A stretch of DNA of 64,000 nucleotides, taken from contig NZ_CANLER010000009.1 in assembly GCF_947489715.1 (NCBI RefSeq), positions 124,001 through 188,000 of the forward strand, given 5' to 3'. The position numbers were made by a program, and so were the translations under genes. A model generated the notes under the pieces. The model was not told the DNA's origin and searched no databases. It saw nothing but the letters and a program-made list of their open reading frames with translations. How positions within the stretch are numbered: position 1 is the first letter of the stretch; each line of letters begins with the position of its first letter. Source of the stretch: an uncultured Roseovarius sp. (GTDB lineage: Bacteria; Pseudomonadota; Alphaproteobacteria; Rhodobacterales; Rhodobacteraceae). Positions 28,276 through 35,988 of this stretch are shown here, piece after piece.

Positions 28276-29037
28276 TTAAGCGCGCTCATCCGACCCCATG
28301 CGCCGTTCCAGCCAGCGCACCCCTGCACTGATGATCAGCACCAGCACAAGGTATTCGAGGATAAGCAGTGAATAGATTTCAAGCGGGCGATATTCGGTGA
28401 CCACCAGCTCATTCGCCCGGCGTGTCAGCTCCTGCATGCCGATGACCGAGGCAAAGGCGCTCATCTTCACGATGTAGATGAACTGGTTCGCCAGGGGCGG
28501 CAGGATGCGTCGGATCGCCTGAGGCAGGATCACGTAGCGCATGGTCTGGAGGTAGTTCAGCCCGATGGTTTGTGCGGCTTCGGTCTGACCCCGGGCGATG
28601 GATTGAATGCCGGCGCGGTAGATTTCGGCCGTAAAGGCGCTGTCGGAAATGGCCAGGGTGATGATCGCGCCCCAGAACGGGTCAATCGGGATGTTCACCC
28701 CCATCTCGCGGAAGATGATCGGCAGGCCGTAAAACACCCAGAACAGCATCGGCAGCAACGGGATCGAGCGAATGAATTCCACGTAAATCCGGTTCACCCA
28801 GCGCCAGCCCCGGCTTTTGGCCAGCCCGGGCAGGGCGACGAGCAGCCCAAGTGCGATGGAAATCACCGCCGCGATCACGGATATCAGAATGGTCGAGCCC
28901 ATGCCCGAGATCAGAAATTTCACGTTGATCCAGCCATTTGGCGTCAAGGGGTTGATCACGTACCAGCCCCAGGTTGCCGAGCTGGCGCATCCGGCCAGCA
29001 GCAGGAAGGGCAGCAAAAGGATCAGGGGTTTTCTCAT
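28276..29037 (-). CDS. Polar amino-acid-type ABC transporter permease
   Basis: A 253-residue HisM/GlnP-type inner-membrane permease. The EAA loop reads EAAQTIGLNYLQTMRYVILPQA, split by its conserved Gly. About five membrane segments follow the N-terminus. The protein begins MRKPLILLLPFLLLAGCASS, which looks like a lipoprotein signal with lipobox LAGC; an unusual start for a permease. The ATG at 29037 follows AAAGGGA. Only one permease gene is present, so the transporter would use a homodimer. It is 14 bases after the ATPase gene and before the CMD gene. Confidence 0.9.
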   Translation of the reverse strand: MRKPLILLLPFLLLAGCASSATWGWYVINPLTPNGWINVKFLISGMGSTILISVIAAVISIALGLLVALPGLAKSRGWRWVNRIYVEFIRSIPLLPMLFWVFYGLPIIFREMGVNIPIDPFWGAIITLAISDSAFTAEIYRAGIQSIARGQTEAAQTIGLNYLQTMRYVILPQAIRRILPPLANQFIYIVKMSAFASVIGMQELTRRANELVVTEYRPLEIYSLLILEYLVLVLIISAGVRWLERRMGSDERA

Positions 29038-29051
29038 GATTAAATCCCTTT

Positions 29052-29792
29052 CTAGTGCTGCAAAATCTGGGACAGGAATTTCTGACATCGCGGCGACCGA
29101 GGGGCGCCGAAGAATTCCCCGGGCGGGCCCTGTTCCACGATTTCACCGGCATCCATGAAGACCATCTGATCCGCGACCTTGCGGGCAAATCCCATCTCAT
29201 GGGTGACGACGACCATGGTCATGCCCTCCTGGGCCAGTTCGACCATCACGTCCAGCACTTCCGAGATCATCTCCGGGTCCAGCGCCGAGGTCGGCTCGTC
29301 AAACAGCAGGACCTTGGGCTCCATGCAGAGCGATCGGGCGATTGCAACCCGTTGCTGTTGACCCCCGGACAACTGCCCGGGGCGTTTATCGGCCTGTTCC
29401 GGAATATGGACCCGTTCCAGGTATTGCATCGCCCTGGCTTCGGCCTCGGCCCGCATCATGCCGCGCGCCTTGATCGGCCCGAGCGTCAGGTTTTCCAGCA
29501 CGGTGAGATGCGGAAACAGGTTGAACTGCTGGAACACCATGCCAACTTCAGAGCGGATCGACGCCACGGATTGAGGATCGTTTGTCAGCTCGACCCCGTC
29601 CACCTTGATCGTGCCTTTCTGGTGTTCTTCCAGACGGTTGATACAGCGCACGACCGTGGATTTGCCCGATCCCGAGGGTCCGCAGATCACGATCTTTTCG
29701 CCGTATTGGATTGACAGGTTGATGTCCTTCAGCACGTGAAAAGTACCGAACCACTTGTTTACCCCTTCAAGTTCGATTGCGGCGTGCGTCAT
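29052..29792 (-). CDS. Polar amino-acid-type ABC transporter ATP-binding protein
   Basis: A 246-residue ATPase of the GlnQ/HisP class. Walker A is GPSGSGKST, the Q-loop [13 protein letters not shown], the signature [15 protein letters not shown], Walker [15 protein letters not shown] and the switch His VTHEMGF. The open frame runs 100 codons further upstream without family likeness; the ATG at 29792 ([15 protein letters not shown]) with AAAGGAA before it is the start. It is the first gene of the operon with the permease, CMD and Rieske genes, divergent from the binding-protein gene. Confidence 0.95.
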   Translation of the reverse strand: MTHAAIELEGVNKWFGTFHVLKDINLSIQYGEKIVICGPSGSGKSTVVRCINRLEEHQKGTIKVDGVELTNDPQSVASIRSEVGMVFQQFNLFPHLTVLENLTLGPIKARGMMRAEAEARAMQYLERVHIPEQADKRPGQLSGGQQQRVAIARSLCMEPKVLLFDEPTSALDPEMISEVLDVMVELAQEGMTMVVVTHEMGFARKVADQMVFMDAGEIVEQGPPGEFFGAPRSPRCQKFLSQILQH

Positions 29793-29825
29793 GCGGTGGG
29801 TTCCTTTAGTGGGTATTTTCCTGTG

Positions 29826-29841
29826 AAGAAAAATTTTTCTT
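29826..29841. promoter_or_regulatory. 16-base perfect palindrome in the transporter divergent promoter
   Basis: AAGAAAAATTTTTCTT is a perfect palindrome. It is centred in the 136-base gap between the ATPase gene (minus) and the binding-protein gene (plus), where it could control both. A related AGAA/TTCT inverted repeat lies at 25669-25682. The likely binder is the XRE-cupin regulator at 30748-31356 (inference). Confidence 0.5.
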
Positions 29842-29928
29842 GAGGTTAGTAGTGCCCTTGGCCTTAAATCAAGCAACAAATCGGCTAGGATGTCGCAACA
29901 ACAACAGAACCACCAACGGGAGATCAAT

Positions 29929-30699
29929 ATGAAACCTTTTCTAACAGCCGTTGCCGCCGCCGCGATTGGCCTGACGCTTGCGGGCGCGGCCAAGGCCCAG
30001 TCGGCCCTGAACGAGATCCTGGACAGCGGTGTGCTGAAAGTGGGGACGACGGGTGACTGGAACCCCATGACGCTGCGCGATCCGGCCACCAACAGCTACA
30101 AGGGTTTCGATATCGACATCATGTCCGAGCTGGCGAAGGACCTGGGCGTCGAGGTCGAGTTTGTGCCGACCGATTGGAAAACGCTGGTCAATGGTGTTGT
30201 GGCGGGTCAGTACCACATGACGGGTTCGGCCTCAATCTCTCCGCCGCGGATGAAGGTCGCCGGATTTTCCGAAAGCTACATCGCGGTTGAGTTTTTCCCG
30301 TTCACAACCGAGGACAAGGCCGGCAATTTCTCGGGCTACGAGTCAATCAACCAGCCGGGGGTGAAGGTCGCCACCACCCTGGGCACGTCGTTTGAAAAGA
30401 TGGTCCGCGAGTGGTTTCCGGAAGCGGAGATCGTGATCGTCGAAGCACCCGCCCGTGGATATCAGGAAGTGCTGGCTGGCCGGGCAGATGTCTTCGTGAC
30501 CTCCAATATCGAAGGCTCGACCCTGAACGCCAAATTCCCGATTGTCCGTGTGGATGGCGCGGAAGCACGCCGCCCGACGCCCATTGCCATGCTGCTGCCG
30601 CAGACCGATCAGGTGTGGATCAACTACGTCAACAACTGGGTCAAGGTGAAGAAAGCCCAGGGTTTCTTTGAGGAAAACAAGGAAAAGTGGGGTTTGTAA
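29929..30699 (+). CDS. Periplasmic substrate-binding protein of polar amino-acid ABC transporter
   Basis: A 256-residue SBP_bac_3 protein. A signal peptide ([20 protein letters not shown], then AKA-QS cleavage) exports it. Conserved segments are [43 protein letters not shown] and [15 protein letters not shown]. The Arg of SPPR would bind a carboxylate, but the usual preceding Glu/Thr pattern differs, so the ligand may be a non-standard acid. ATG at 29929 follows CGGGAG. It is divergent from, and the partner of, the ATPase/permease genes. Confidence 0.92.
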   Translation: MKPFLTAVAAAAIGLTLAGAAKAQSALNEILDSGVLKVGTTGDWNPMTLRDPATNSYKGFDIDIMSELAKDLGVEVEFVPTDWKTLVNGVVAGQYHMTGSASISPPRMKVAGFSESYIAVEFFPFTTEDKAGNFSGYESINQPGVKVATTLGTSFEKMVREWFPEAEIVIVEAPARGYQEVLAGRADVFVTSNIEGSTLNAKFPIVRVDGAEARRPTPIAMLLPQTDQVWINYVNNWVKVKKAQGFFEENKEKWGL

Positions 30700-30716
30700 C
30701 GACCGCGTACAGGTGC

Positions 30717-30739
30717 AGGGCCGGCATGTGCACGGCCTT
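30717..30739. terminator. Hairpin between convergent genes, possible bidirectional terminator
   Basis: Seven-base arms including GGCCG and CGGCC with a nine-base loop, one G-U pair. No T tract follows on either strand, so intrinsic termination is weakly supported. Its place between the ends of the binding-protein gene and the regulator gene is the main argument. Confidence 0.35.
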
Positions 30740-30747
30740 GCCGCCAA

Positions 30748-31356
30748 TTAACTGTCGCTGGTATCCGCCTTGGCGATGACGGTAATGAAACTCACCTTTT
30801 CGGTTTTCAGTTCTTCCGGTCCGTGCGCCGTACTGCATTCAAAACTGAGACTGTCGCCCGGCCGCATGTGATAACTTGCTTCGCCACAGCGATAGACCAT
30901 CTCACCGTCGGTGACCTGGATAAACTCCACCCCGCGATGCTGATACAAGGGATGCTTCTGAAGCGGCTGTTCCAGCGTGACGCTGAACGCTTCGAACCCG
31001 ACATGCGGGGCCGCGGCACGCCCGATCATTTTGTAGACATGACCAAACCCACTGCCCAGGCGTTGCACTGTCATGCCTTCGCCAGCGGCAACAAATGACA
31101 CATCCGTATGCTCAACGGTTCCCGCAAAGAACGTGATCAGGGACACGCCTATCCCTACTGCCAGCGCCTCTAGCGTGCTGAGGGACGCAGAGACCTGTCC
31201 GCGTTCGATCTTGGAAATCATCGCCGTGGAAACATTTGCACGATGCGACAGTTCGGCCAGCGTCAGCCCTGCAAGCACGCGGTGGGCTTTGACCGCGGCC
31301 CCGATTACCTGATCCAGGGGTTGTTTTTCGACTTCTGCCGTCACTTGATTGTCCAT
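30748..31356 (-). CDS. XRE-family regulator with C-terminal cupin domain
   Basis: A 202-residue PuuR-type regulator. The helix-turn-helix covers about 20-75 (LAELSHRANVSTAMISKIERG). A cupin domain covers about 105-195 (PLYQHRGVEFIQVTDGE and YHMRPGDSLSFECSTAHGP), which binds a small effector. Its gene is convergent with the binding-protein gene, so it probably controls the transporter-Rieske operon and perhaps the 25.0-26.9 kb divergent pair. The palindromes at 29826 and 25669 are its candidate sites. Confidence 0.9.
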   Translation of the reverse strand: MDNQVTAEVEKQPLDQVIGAAVKAHRVLAGLTLAELSHRANVSTAMISKIERGQVSASLSTLEALAVGIGVSLITFFAGTVEHTDVSFVAAGEGMTVQRLGSGFGHVYKMIGRAAAPHVGFEAFSVTLEQPLQKHPLYQHRGVEFIQVTDGEMVYRCGEASYHMRPGDSLSFECSTAHGPEELKTEKVSFITVIAKADTSDS

Positions 31357-31679
31357 GTCCCGAGACTACTGTGGTGCATCCGAAAGGGAAAGCGGTGCGG
31401 CGGTAGTATTGCCGTTCGTTTCCGGGGACAGGGCATGGCAGTGACGCACGGCACCCCGCCGATCACAATGATGTAGGTTTGCCTTCCGTGGGATTGCCCT
31501 GCACGGTAAAAGCGAAGGCAACTTGCCGGATGCGTAAGATACCCCAGTGTCCGGCGTTGCACAGATGAGAAGTTTGAAAAAATGTCGTTTAAGCGACTTG
31601 CCCAGATTGAATTGCGCTTCGGGGCCTTGCCGCACCGCAGGGTAACGTCTGTGGTTCTGTTCTGGGCGCGAGCCGCCGA
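31357..31679. other. 323-base divergent intergenic region
   Basis: Lies between the XRE-cupin gene and the tonB-like gene. It must hold both promoters. I see no clear Fur, Crp or other operator and no credible small gene; overlapping short frames on the minus strand have no start signal. Confidence 0.5.
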
Positions 31680-32867
31680 ATGATCAGGAGATCAATTCTT
31701 GTCGCGACGGTGGCTTTTATGTTGTCTTTGCTGGTGCATGGCCTGGGCTTGAATTTCACCACGCGCAACGGGCCACCGTCATCGAGCGAGAATGCCGCTG
31801 CTGATCTGAGCGATGTCGGCGGTGTATTCGAGGATTTCGCCGAAGCCGTGACCGAAACGGAGGTGCCCGAGCCTGCGCCGGTGCCCGATCCGCCAAGCGT
31901 GACCTCGCCAGAGCCGGTCGACGAACAGATACCGACATCCCAGGCGCTGGTCGCGTCAGACAATCCGCAGGACGTGTTGACGCCTGACACGGGCGATGCC
32001 GAAGTAACAGAGCCCGACGCTGCTGAACCGTCCGAGCGTGATGCAACCGCGCCCGGGATCACAGCGCCATCAGGGGGCGAAGATGAAACCAATGCGGATG
32101 TGACCGCCTCGCAGACGATTGAGGCCGAAAGCCCTGCCGAACTACCGGAAGGGGATGCGACCGGGAGTGTTGATCCGTCAGGGGCCCAGACCAGCGAAAC
32201 CGAAACCTCCCCGTCCAACGAGACCGTTTCGACCGATCCTTCCGCGCCTGACCCGTCACCGCGTCCTGCGATCACTGTGGCGCCCGAAGTGGTGCAAGCT
32301 GAATTGCCGGAAACAACGGTTGAGACCCCGGCCGATGAGCCCGAGATCCTGAGCGCATTAGAAAGCGAGGATGGATCAAGTTCGGCCGTAACAAGATCGC
32401 TGCGTCCACCGGCAGAACGGCCCTCGGCAGAGGCATTGGGTGTGCCCGAGGGCGCGCAGCGAAAAAGCGCGCAACAAGGCCGCGCGACAGGCGTTATCGA
32501 ATCCCCGCTTGCCGTCTACAAGCGCAGCAGTGTCGACCTGCTTGCCTTTGGCAGCGGCGGTGCGCGGTCCGGTTCAAGCGGTTTCAGCGGCTCCCGCGGC
32601 CCTGGAAACTCCAGCACCACAAACTATGTCGGGCGGGTCCTGGTGCAGCTCAATCGCGCTCCAATTCTCTATGCGTCGGTCAAGGGGATGGCGCAGGTGT
32701 CGTTTGAGATCAATCCCGATGGTACACTGGCCTGGGTCAGGATACTCAACGCGACAGGATCCCAGGACATCAGACGCGCCGCCAGCGCCCAGGTTCGAAG
32801 CGCGGCCCCCTTTCCAAGACCGCCGCAAGGGTCCAGCAAAAGGCTGGCCTTTGTGTATCGGAACTGA
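31680..32867 (+). CDS. tonB: TonB-family energy transducer
   Basis: A 395-residue protein with one N-terminal membrane anchor (about 5-25, ILVATVAFMLSLLVHGLGL). A very long Pro/Glu/Ser/Thr-rich periplasmic spacer (about 35-300) leads to a TonB C-terminal domain (about 320-395, AQVSFEINPDGTLAWVRIL). The family transmits proton-motive force to outer-membrane receptors for iron chelates or other large nutrients. The genes for its motor partners ExbB and ExbD lie just downstream. The spacer is longer than in E. coli TonB (239 residues in total). No TonB-dependent receptor gene is in the window. Confidence 0.88.
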   Translation: MIRRSILVATVAFMLSLLVHGLGLNFTTRNGPPSSSENAAADLSDVGGVFEDFAEAVTETEVPEPAPVPDPPSVTSPEPVDEQIPTSQALVASDNPQDVLTPDTGDAEVTEPDAAEPSERDATAPGITAPSGGEDETNADVTASQTIEAESPAELPEGDATGSVDPSGAQTSETETSPSNETVSTDPSAPDPSPRPAITVAPEVVQAELPETTVETPADEPEILSALESEDGSSSAVTRSLRPPAERPSAEALGVPEGAQRKSAQQGRATGVIESPLAVYKRSSVDLLAFGSGGARSGSSGFSGSRGPGNSSTTNYVGRVLVQLNRAPILYASVKGMAQVSFEINPDGTLAWVRILNATGSQDIRRAASAQVRSAAPFPRPPQGSSKRLAFVYRN

Positions 32868-32990
32868 AGATCGCATGGGGTGGTCAGCATATTTCATGGC
32901 GCCGTGGTGGCGAGTGGCGCAATATCGAAACGACAGCCGTTGCGCGTCTGGTGAACGCAGGCGCGGTGTTGGCAGAAAAGGAAGATGCAG

Positions 32991-33425
32991 ATGAAGATAA
33001 TCCGAAGGGTCGTTGCGGCGATCTTGGTCAGCCTGACTGTTGTTCCCGGCGTTATGGCGCAGGAAAAGCCGCTGGGTGAAGCCGTTTTGATCGAGCTGAA
33101 CGCGGTCAAATCAAACGAGGGCAGTTGCACGCTGACGTTTCTGGTGTTGAACGGTCATGCCAGCCAGATTGAGAAAGCGGTTTATGAAACTGTCCTGTTT
33201 GACAGTACGGGACAGGTGGACCGGTTGACCCTGTTTGATTTCGGCACCCTGCCGCCCGGTCGCCCGCGGGTGCGCCAGTTTTCCGTTCCGGGCATCGCGT
33301 GCGACGGGTTGGGTCAGGTCCTGATCAACGGCGCACATACATGTGAAGCGCCGGAACTGACCGACACCGCCTGCGAGGCTGGATTGATACTGAACACGCG
33401 CACCGAGATTGAGGTGATCGGATGA
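32991..33425 (+). CDS. Small exported protein of the TonB/ExbBD operon, unknown function
   Basis: A 144-residue protein with a signal peptide (KIIRRVVAAILVSLTVVPGVMA-Q, read in two parts). The mature part has four to five Cys residues (SCTLTFLV, GIACDGLG, HTCEAPELTDTACEAG), which could form disulfides in the periplasm. I recognise it only as the kind of protein found between tonB and exbB in Rhodobacteraceae. The start is taken at the second ATG (32991), eight bases after AGGA; the ATG at 32985 is the alternative. Its stop overlaps exbB (ATGA), so it is coupled to the motor genes. Confidence 0.75.
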   Translation: MKIIRRVVAAILVSLTVVPGVMAQEKPLGEAVLIELNAVKSNEGSCTLTFLVLNGHASQIEKAVYETVLFDSTGQVDRLTLFDFGTLPPGRPRVRQFSVPGIACDGLGQVLINGAHTCEAPELTDTACEAGLILNTRTEIEVIG

Positions 33426-34075
33426 CCAGAATTCTTGAAGGCTTACGCTATACGGTTGATCTTGGTGGGCCGGTGGTGATGGTGCTGCTTGTTATCTCGG
33501 TCGTTACGTTGGCGACGATCCTCTACAAGCTATGGCAGTTTTCCGTGTCCGGTGTGGGCCGGCATCGCGCGTTGAAAGAGTCAGTGGCCGCGTGGGACAG
33601 GGGTGACCGCAGCGCTGCCGAGAGTGCTCTGAAGCAGTCGAAAAGCTATCTTGCGCCCGTGATCAAAATGGCCTTTGCTGCGGAACCCGAGGACACCAAA
33701 CGGCTGGAGGCCGAAGCCGAGGTGCGGTTTGCCCGGCTGGAGGGCGGGTTTCGATTGCTGGACAGCGTTGCACAGCTTGCCCCGCTGCTGGGTCTGTTCG
33801 GCACGGTGCTGGGGATGATCGAAGCGTTTCAGTCGTTGCAGGATGCCGGATCCCAGGTTGATCCGTCGCTTCTGGCGGGTGGTATCTGGGTCGCGCTGTT
33901 GACCACTGCCGTGGGTCTTGCCGTGGCGATGCCAACCGCCATGGTGCTTAGCTGGTTCGAGGGGCGGATGGATACGGAACGGGTGACCGCCGAGCGGGCG
34001 ATTGCGTCGGTCCTGCACCCTCAGGGTCATCGTGACGGTGTTGTTCAAACCGCAGCGGAGCCGACCCATGCGTAG
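33422..34075 (+). CDS. exbB: ExbB/TolQ/MotA-family proton channel
   Basis: A 217-residue inner-membrane protein with three membrane segments (about 16-36, 118-140 and 155-177). The family region LLDSVAQLAPLLGLFGTVLGM and the last segment GGIWVALLTTAVGLAVAMPTA are clear. It forms the pentameric stator that harvests proton flow for TonB. It starts within the stop of the upstream gene and its stop lies inside the first exbD, so the operon is tightly coupled. Confidence 0.93.
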   Translation: MTRILEGLRYTVDLGGPVVMVLLVISVVTLATILYKLWQFSVSGVGRHRALKESVAAWDRGDRSAAESALKQSKSYLAPVIKMAFAAEPEDTKRLEAEAEVRFARLEGGFRLLDSVAQLAPLLGLFGTVLGMIEAFQSLQDAGSQVDPSLLAGGIWVALLTTAVGLAVAMPTAMVLSWFEGRMDTERVTAERAIASVLHPQGHRDGVVQTAAEPTHA

Positions 34076-34448
34076 GCGCACCCGGCGTCGGCGTTTGTCG
34101 ATGACATCGCTGATCGACGTCATCTTCCTATTGCTGCTGTTTTTCATGCTTTCATCGACATTCTCGCGGTTTGCCGAGGTCGAGCTTTCCGCCGCCGGTG
34201 CGGGTGGCGCGGGCAGCGACGACGTCAAGCGAAGCTTTCTGCAACTGGGCGAAGAGACCTTGCGCGTAAATGGTCAGGACGTTGTGCTGGGAGCGTTGCC
34301 CGACACATTCGCCAACCTGTCCCCCGAGGCAGAAACCCTGCCTGTGATTGTCAGCCTGCGCGATGATGTGACCGCGCAACGGTTGACCGACGTCCTTGTC
34401 GTCCTCCGAGGTATCGGCCGGTTGAGCATCAGCGTGTTGGGGTCATAA
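34068..34448 (+). CDS. exbD: ExbD/TolR-family protein, first copy
   Basis: A 126-residue protein with a basic N-terminus (MRRRTRRRRLSMTSL), one membrane segment and a periplasmic domain. The membrane segment reads LIDVIFLLLLFFML and keeps the aspartate that carries protons in ExbD and TolR. The ATG at 34068 overlaps the exbB stop by eight bases; the frame is open upstream, but only inside exbB. The second exbD gene begins at its last base. Confidence 0.93.
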   Translation: MRRRTRRRRLSMTSLIDVIFLLLLFFMLSSTFSRFAEVELSAAGAGGAGSDDVKRSFLQLGEETLRVNGQDVVLGALPDTFANLSPEAETLPVIVSLRDDVTAQRLTDVLVVLRGIGRLSISVLGS

Positions 34449-34834
34449 TGCGCAAACGGCGGCAAACCACGCGCAACGAGCCCACGATCGCGCTGATCAA
34501 TATCGTCTTTTTGATGCTGATTTTCTTCATGGTCGCAGGCACGCTGTCGCAACCGCTGGACAGAGACCTCAGACTTGTGCGCACCTCTGATCTGGAAGGC
34601 CGCGCGCCACCCGATACACTTGTCGTGCACCCGGATGGCCGATTGGCGTATCGCGGCGAGACCGTCGCATCGGCACAGGCATTTTATGCCGCGCGCCCGG
34701 AAGACGAGCGTGAGGTCGTGAGGGTTGTACCGGATGAGGCACTGCCAGCGGTCACCCTGGTAAATCTGGCACGGGATCTGCGCGCTTTGGGGGCCTCGCG
34801 CGTGGTGATCGTGACGCAACGTGGTTTGGAATAA
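34448..34834 (+). CDS. ExbD/TolR-family protein, second copy lacking the membrane Asp
   Basis: A 128-residue protein of the same architecture as its neighbour (basic N-terminus, one membrane helix, periplasmic domain). The membrane helix reads PTIALINIVFLMLIFFMV: the position of the proton-carrying Asp is Asn. If the two ExbD proteins form a heterodimer in the ExbB channel, only one would carry protons. The start shares one base with the stop of the first exbD. A strong terminator follows. Confidence 0.9.
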   Translation: MRKRRQTTRNEPTIALINIVFLMLIFFMVAGTLSQPLDRDLRLVRTSDLEGRAPPDTLVVHPDGRLAYRGETVASAQAFYAARPEDEREVVRVVPDEALPAVTLVNLARDLRALGASRVVIVTQRGLE

Positions 34835-34896
34835 TGCCTGGTCTTCATACGTTTCACGAGGGCAGGGTGCAAAAGCGCTTGGTCAACCGGAAGGGC

Positions 34897-34942
34897 AGGG
34901 GTGGACCGTGTCGCAGGCTTGACGTCTGCCACCCCTTTTTTT
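34897..34942 (+). terminator. Intrinsic terminator of the tonB-exbBD operon
   Basis: AGGGGTGG at 34897 pairs with CCACCCCT ending at 34936, followed by seven T. An inner GCAG/CTGC pair tops the hairpin. It follows the second exbD by 60 bases and points in that direction; cydB converges from the other side. Confidence 0.85.
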
Positions 34943-34972
34943 GAAGCCTCAGAGTAGAGGCCATGCCTGGCG

Positions 34973-35983
34973 TCAATCGTAACGCAGTTCGCCAGCTTTC
35001 CCTCTGAATATCGTGTAGGCCAGGATGGTATATCCAAGAATTGCGGGCAAGACAAAGCAGGTTCCGATCAGGATGATGAAAAGACTTTCCGGCGCACTTG
35101 CACTTTCGTAGATCGTCAGTTTTTCCGGCACCACATAGGGATAGAAACTATAGGCCATCCCGCCGAAAGCCGTCACCCAAAGAACCGTTGCAACCGCAAA
35201 TGGCTTCCATGACATCCGGTCTTGGGGATATGGCATCTTGCGTAACATGGACCACAGCCAGACGATCAGCGCCGTCGACGCGATGGGGAGCGGGGCAAGG
35301 TATAATGCCGTGGGCAAGCTGAACCACTTGTCGAAAATCCGGTCACTCACGAACGGCGTGGCCAACGATATCGCGCCGATCCCCAAAACAAGGCCCCAAA
35401 TGCCGCCCTTGGCCCAGGCCACCGCTTTGTGCTGTAACGCATTTTCGGTTTTGTGGATCACCCATGTCGCCCCGATAAAGCTGTAGCCGACTGTTAGAAA
35501 CAACGCCGTCAGCAGGCCAAAGCCCACATGCGCCCATGTCCAGTCAAGTCCCATGACATACATGCCCAACATGAACCCCTGGCTGAGGGACGTCATCAGC
35601 GATCCTGCAAAGAAAAGATTGTTCCAGAGGTCTTTCTGGGGGGCGGGTGCTTTTGCCCTGAATTCAAACGCGACGCCACGCAGGATCAGACCGATCAGCA
35701 TGATCGCCACGGGGAGGTACAAAGCCGTAAGGATTTCACCATGTGCGGCCGGAAAGGCGACCAGAAGCAAGCCAACAGCGAGCACAAGCCATGTTTCGTT
35801 GGCATCCCAGAACGGTCCTATCGAGGCGATCATCCGGTCCTTTTCTTCATCATCGGCGAAGGGAAAAAGAACACCGACCCCCAGATCGAACCCGTCCAGT
35901 ACCACGTAGATGAGGATCGAGGCCCCCATCAGGGCGGCAAATATAAAGGGAAGCCATATCGTCGGGTCACCAAAGGTCTGCAT
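34973..35983 (-). CDS. cydB: Cytochrome bd-type quinol oxidase subunit II
   Basis: A 336-residue membrane protein with about eight to nine hydrophobic segments. The family N-terminal block VLDGFDLGVGVLFPF and the conserved GPFWDANETWLVLAVG are clear. It pairs with CydA to reduce oxygen with ubiquinol. Length and the context with a short-loop CydA suggest the cyanide-insensitive CIO class. The ATG at 35983 with GGAG before it is preferred; a GTG at 35992 inside the cydA stop is the alternative. Confidence 0.93.
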   Translation of the reverse strand: MQTFGDPTIWLPFIFAALMGASILIYVVLDGFDLGVGVLFPFADDEEKDRMIASIGPFWDANETWLVLAVGLLLVAFPAAHGEILTALYLPVAIMLIGLILRGVAFEFRAKAPAPQKDLWNNLFFAGSLMTSLSQGFMLGMYVMGLDWTWAHVGFGLLTALFLTVGYSFIGATWVIHKTENALQHKAVAWAKGGIWGLVLGIGAISLATPFVSDRIFDKWFSLPTALYLAPLPIASTALIVWLWSMLRKMPYPQDRMSWKPFAVATVLWVTAFGGMAYSFYPYVVPEKLTIYESASAPESLFIILIGTCFVLPAILGYTILAYTIFRGKAGELRYD

Positions 35984-35988
35984 GATGC

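Noticed and set aside
34684..35055. Minus-strand 123-codon frame extending over the end of cydB
   Set aside because: It is antisense to exbD, crosses the terminator and has no family likeness.
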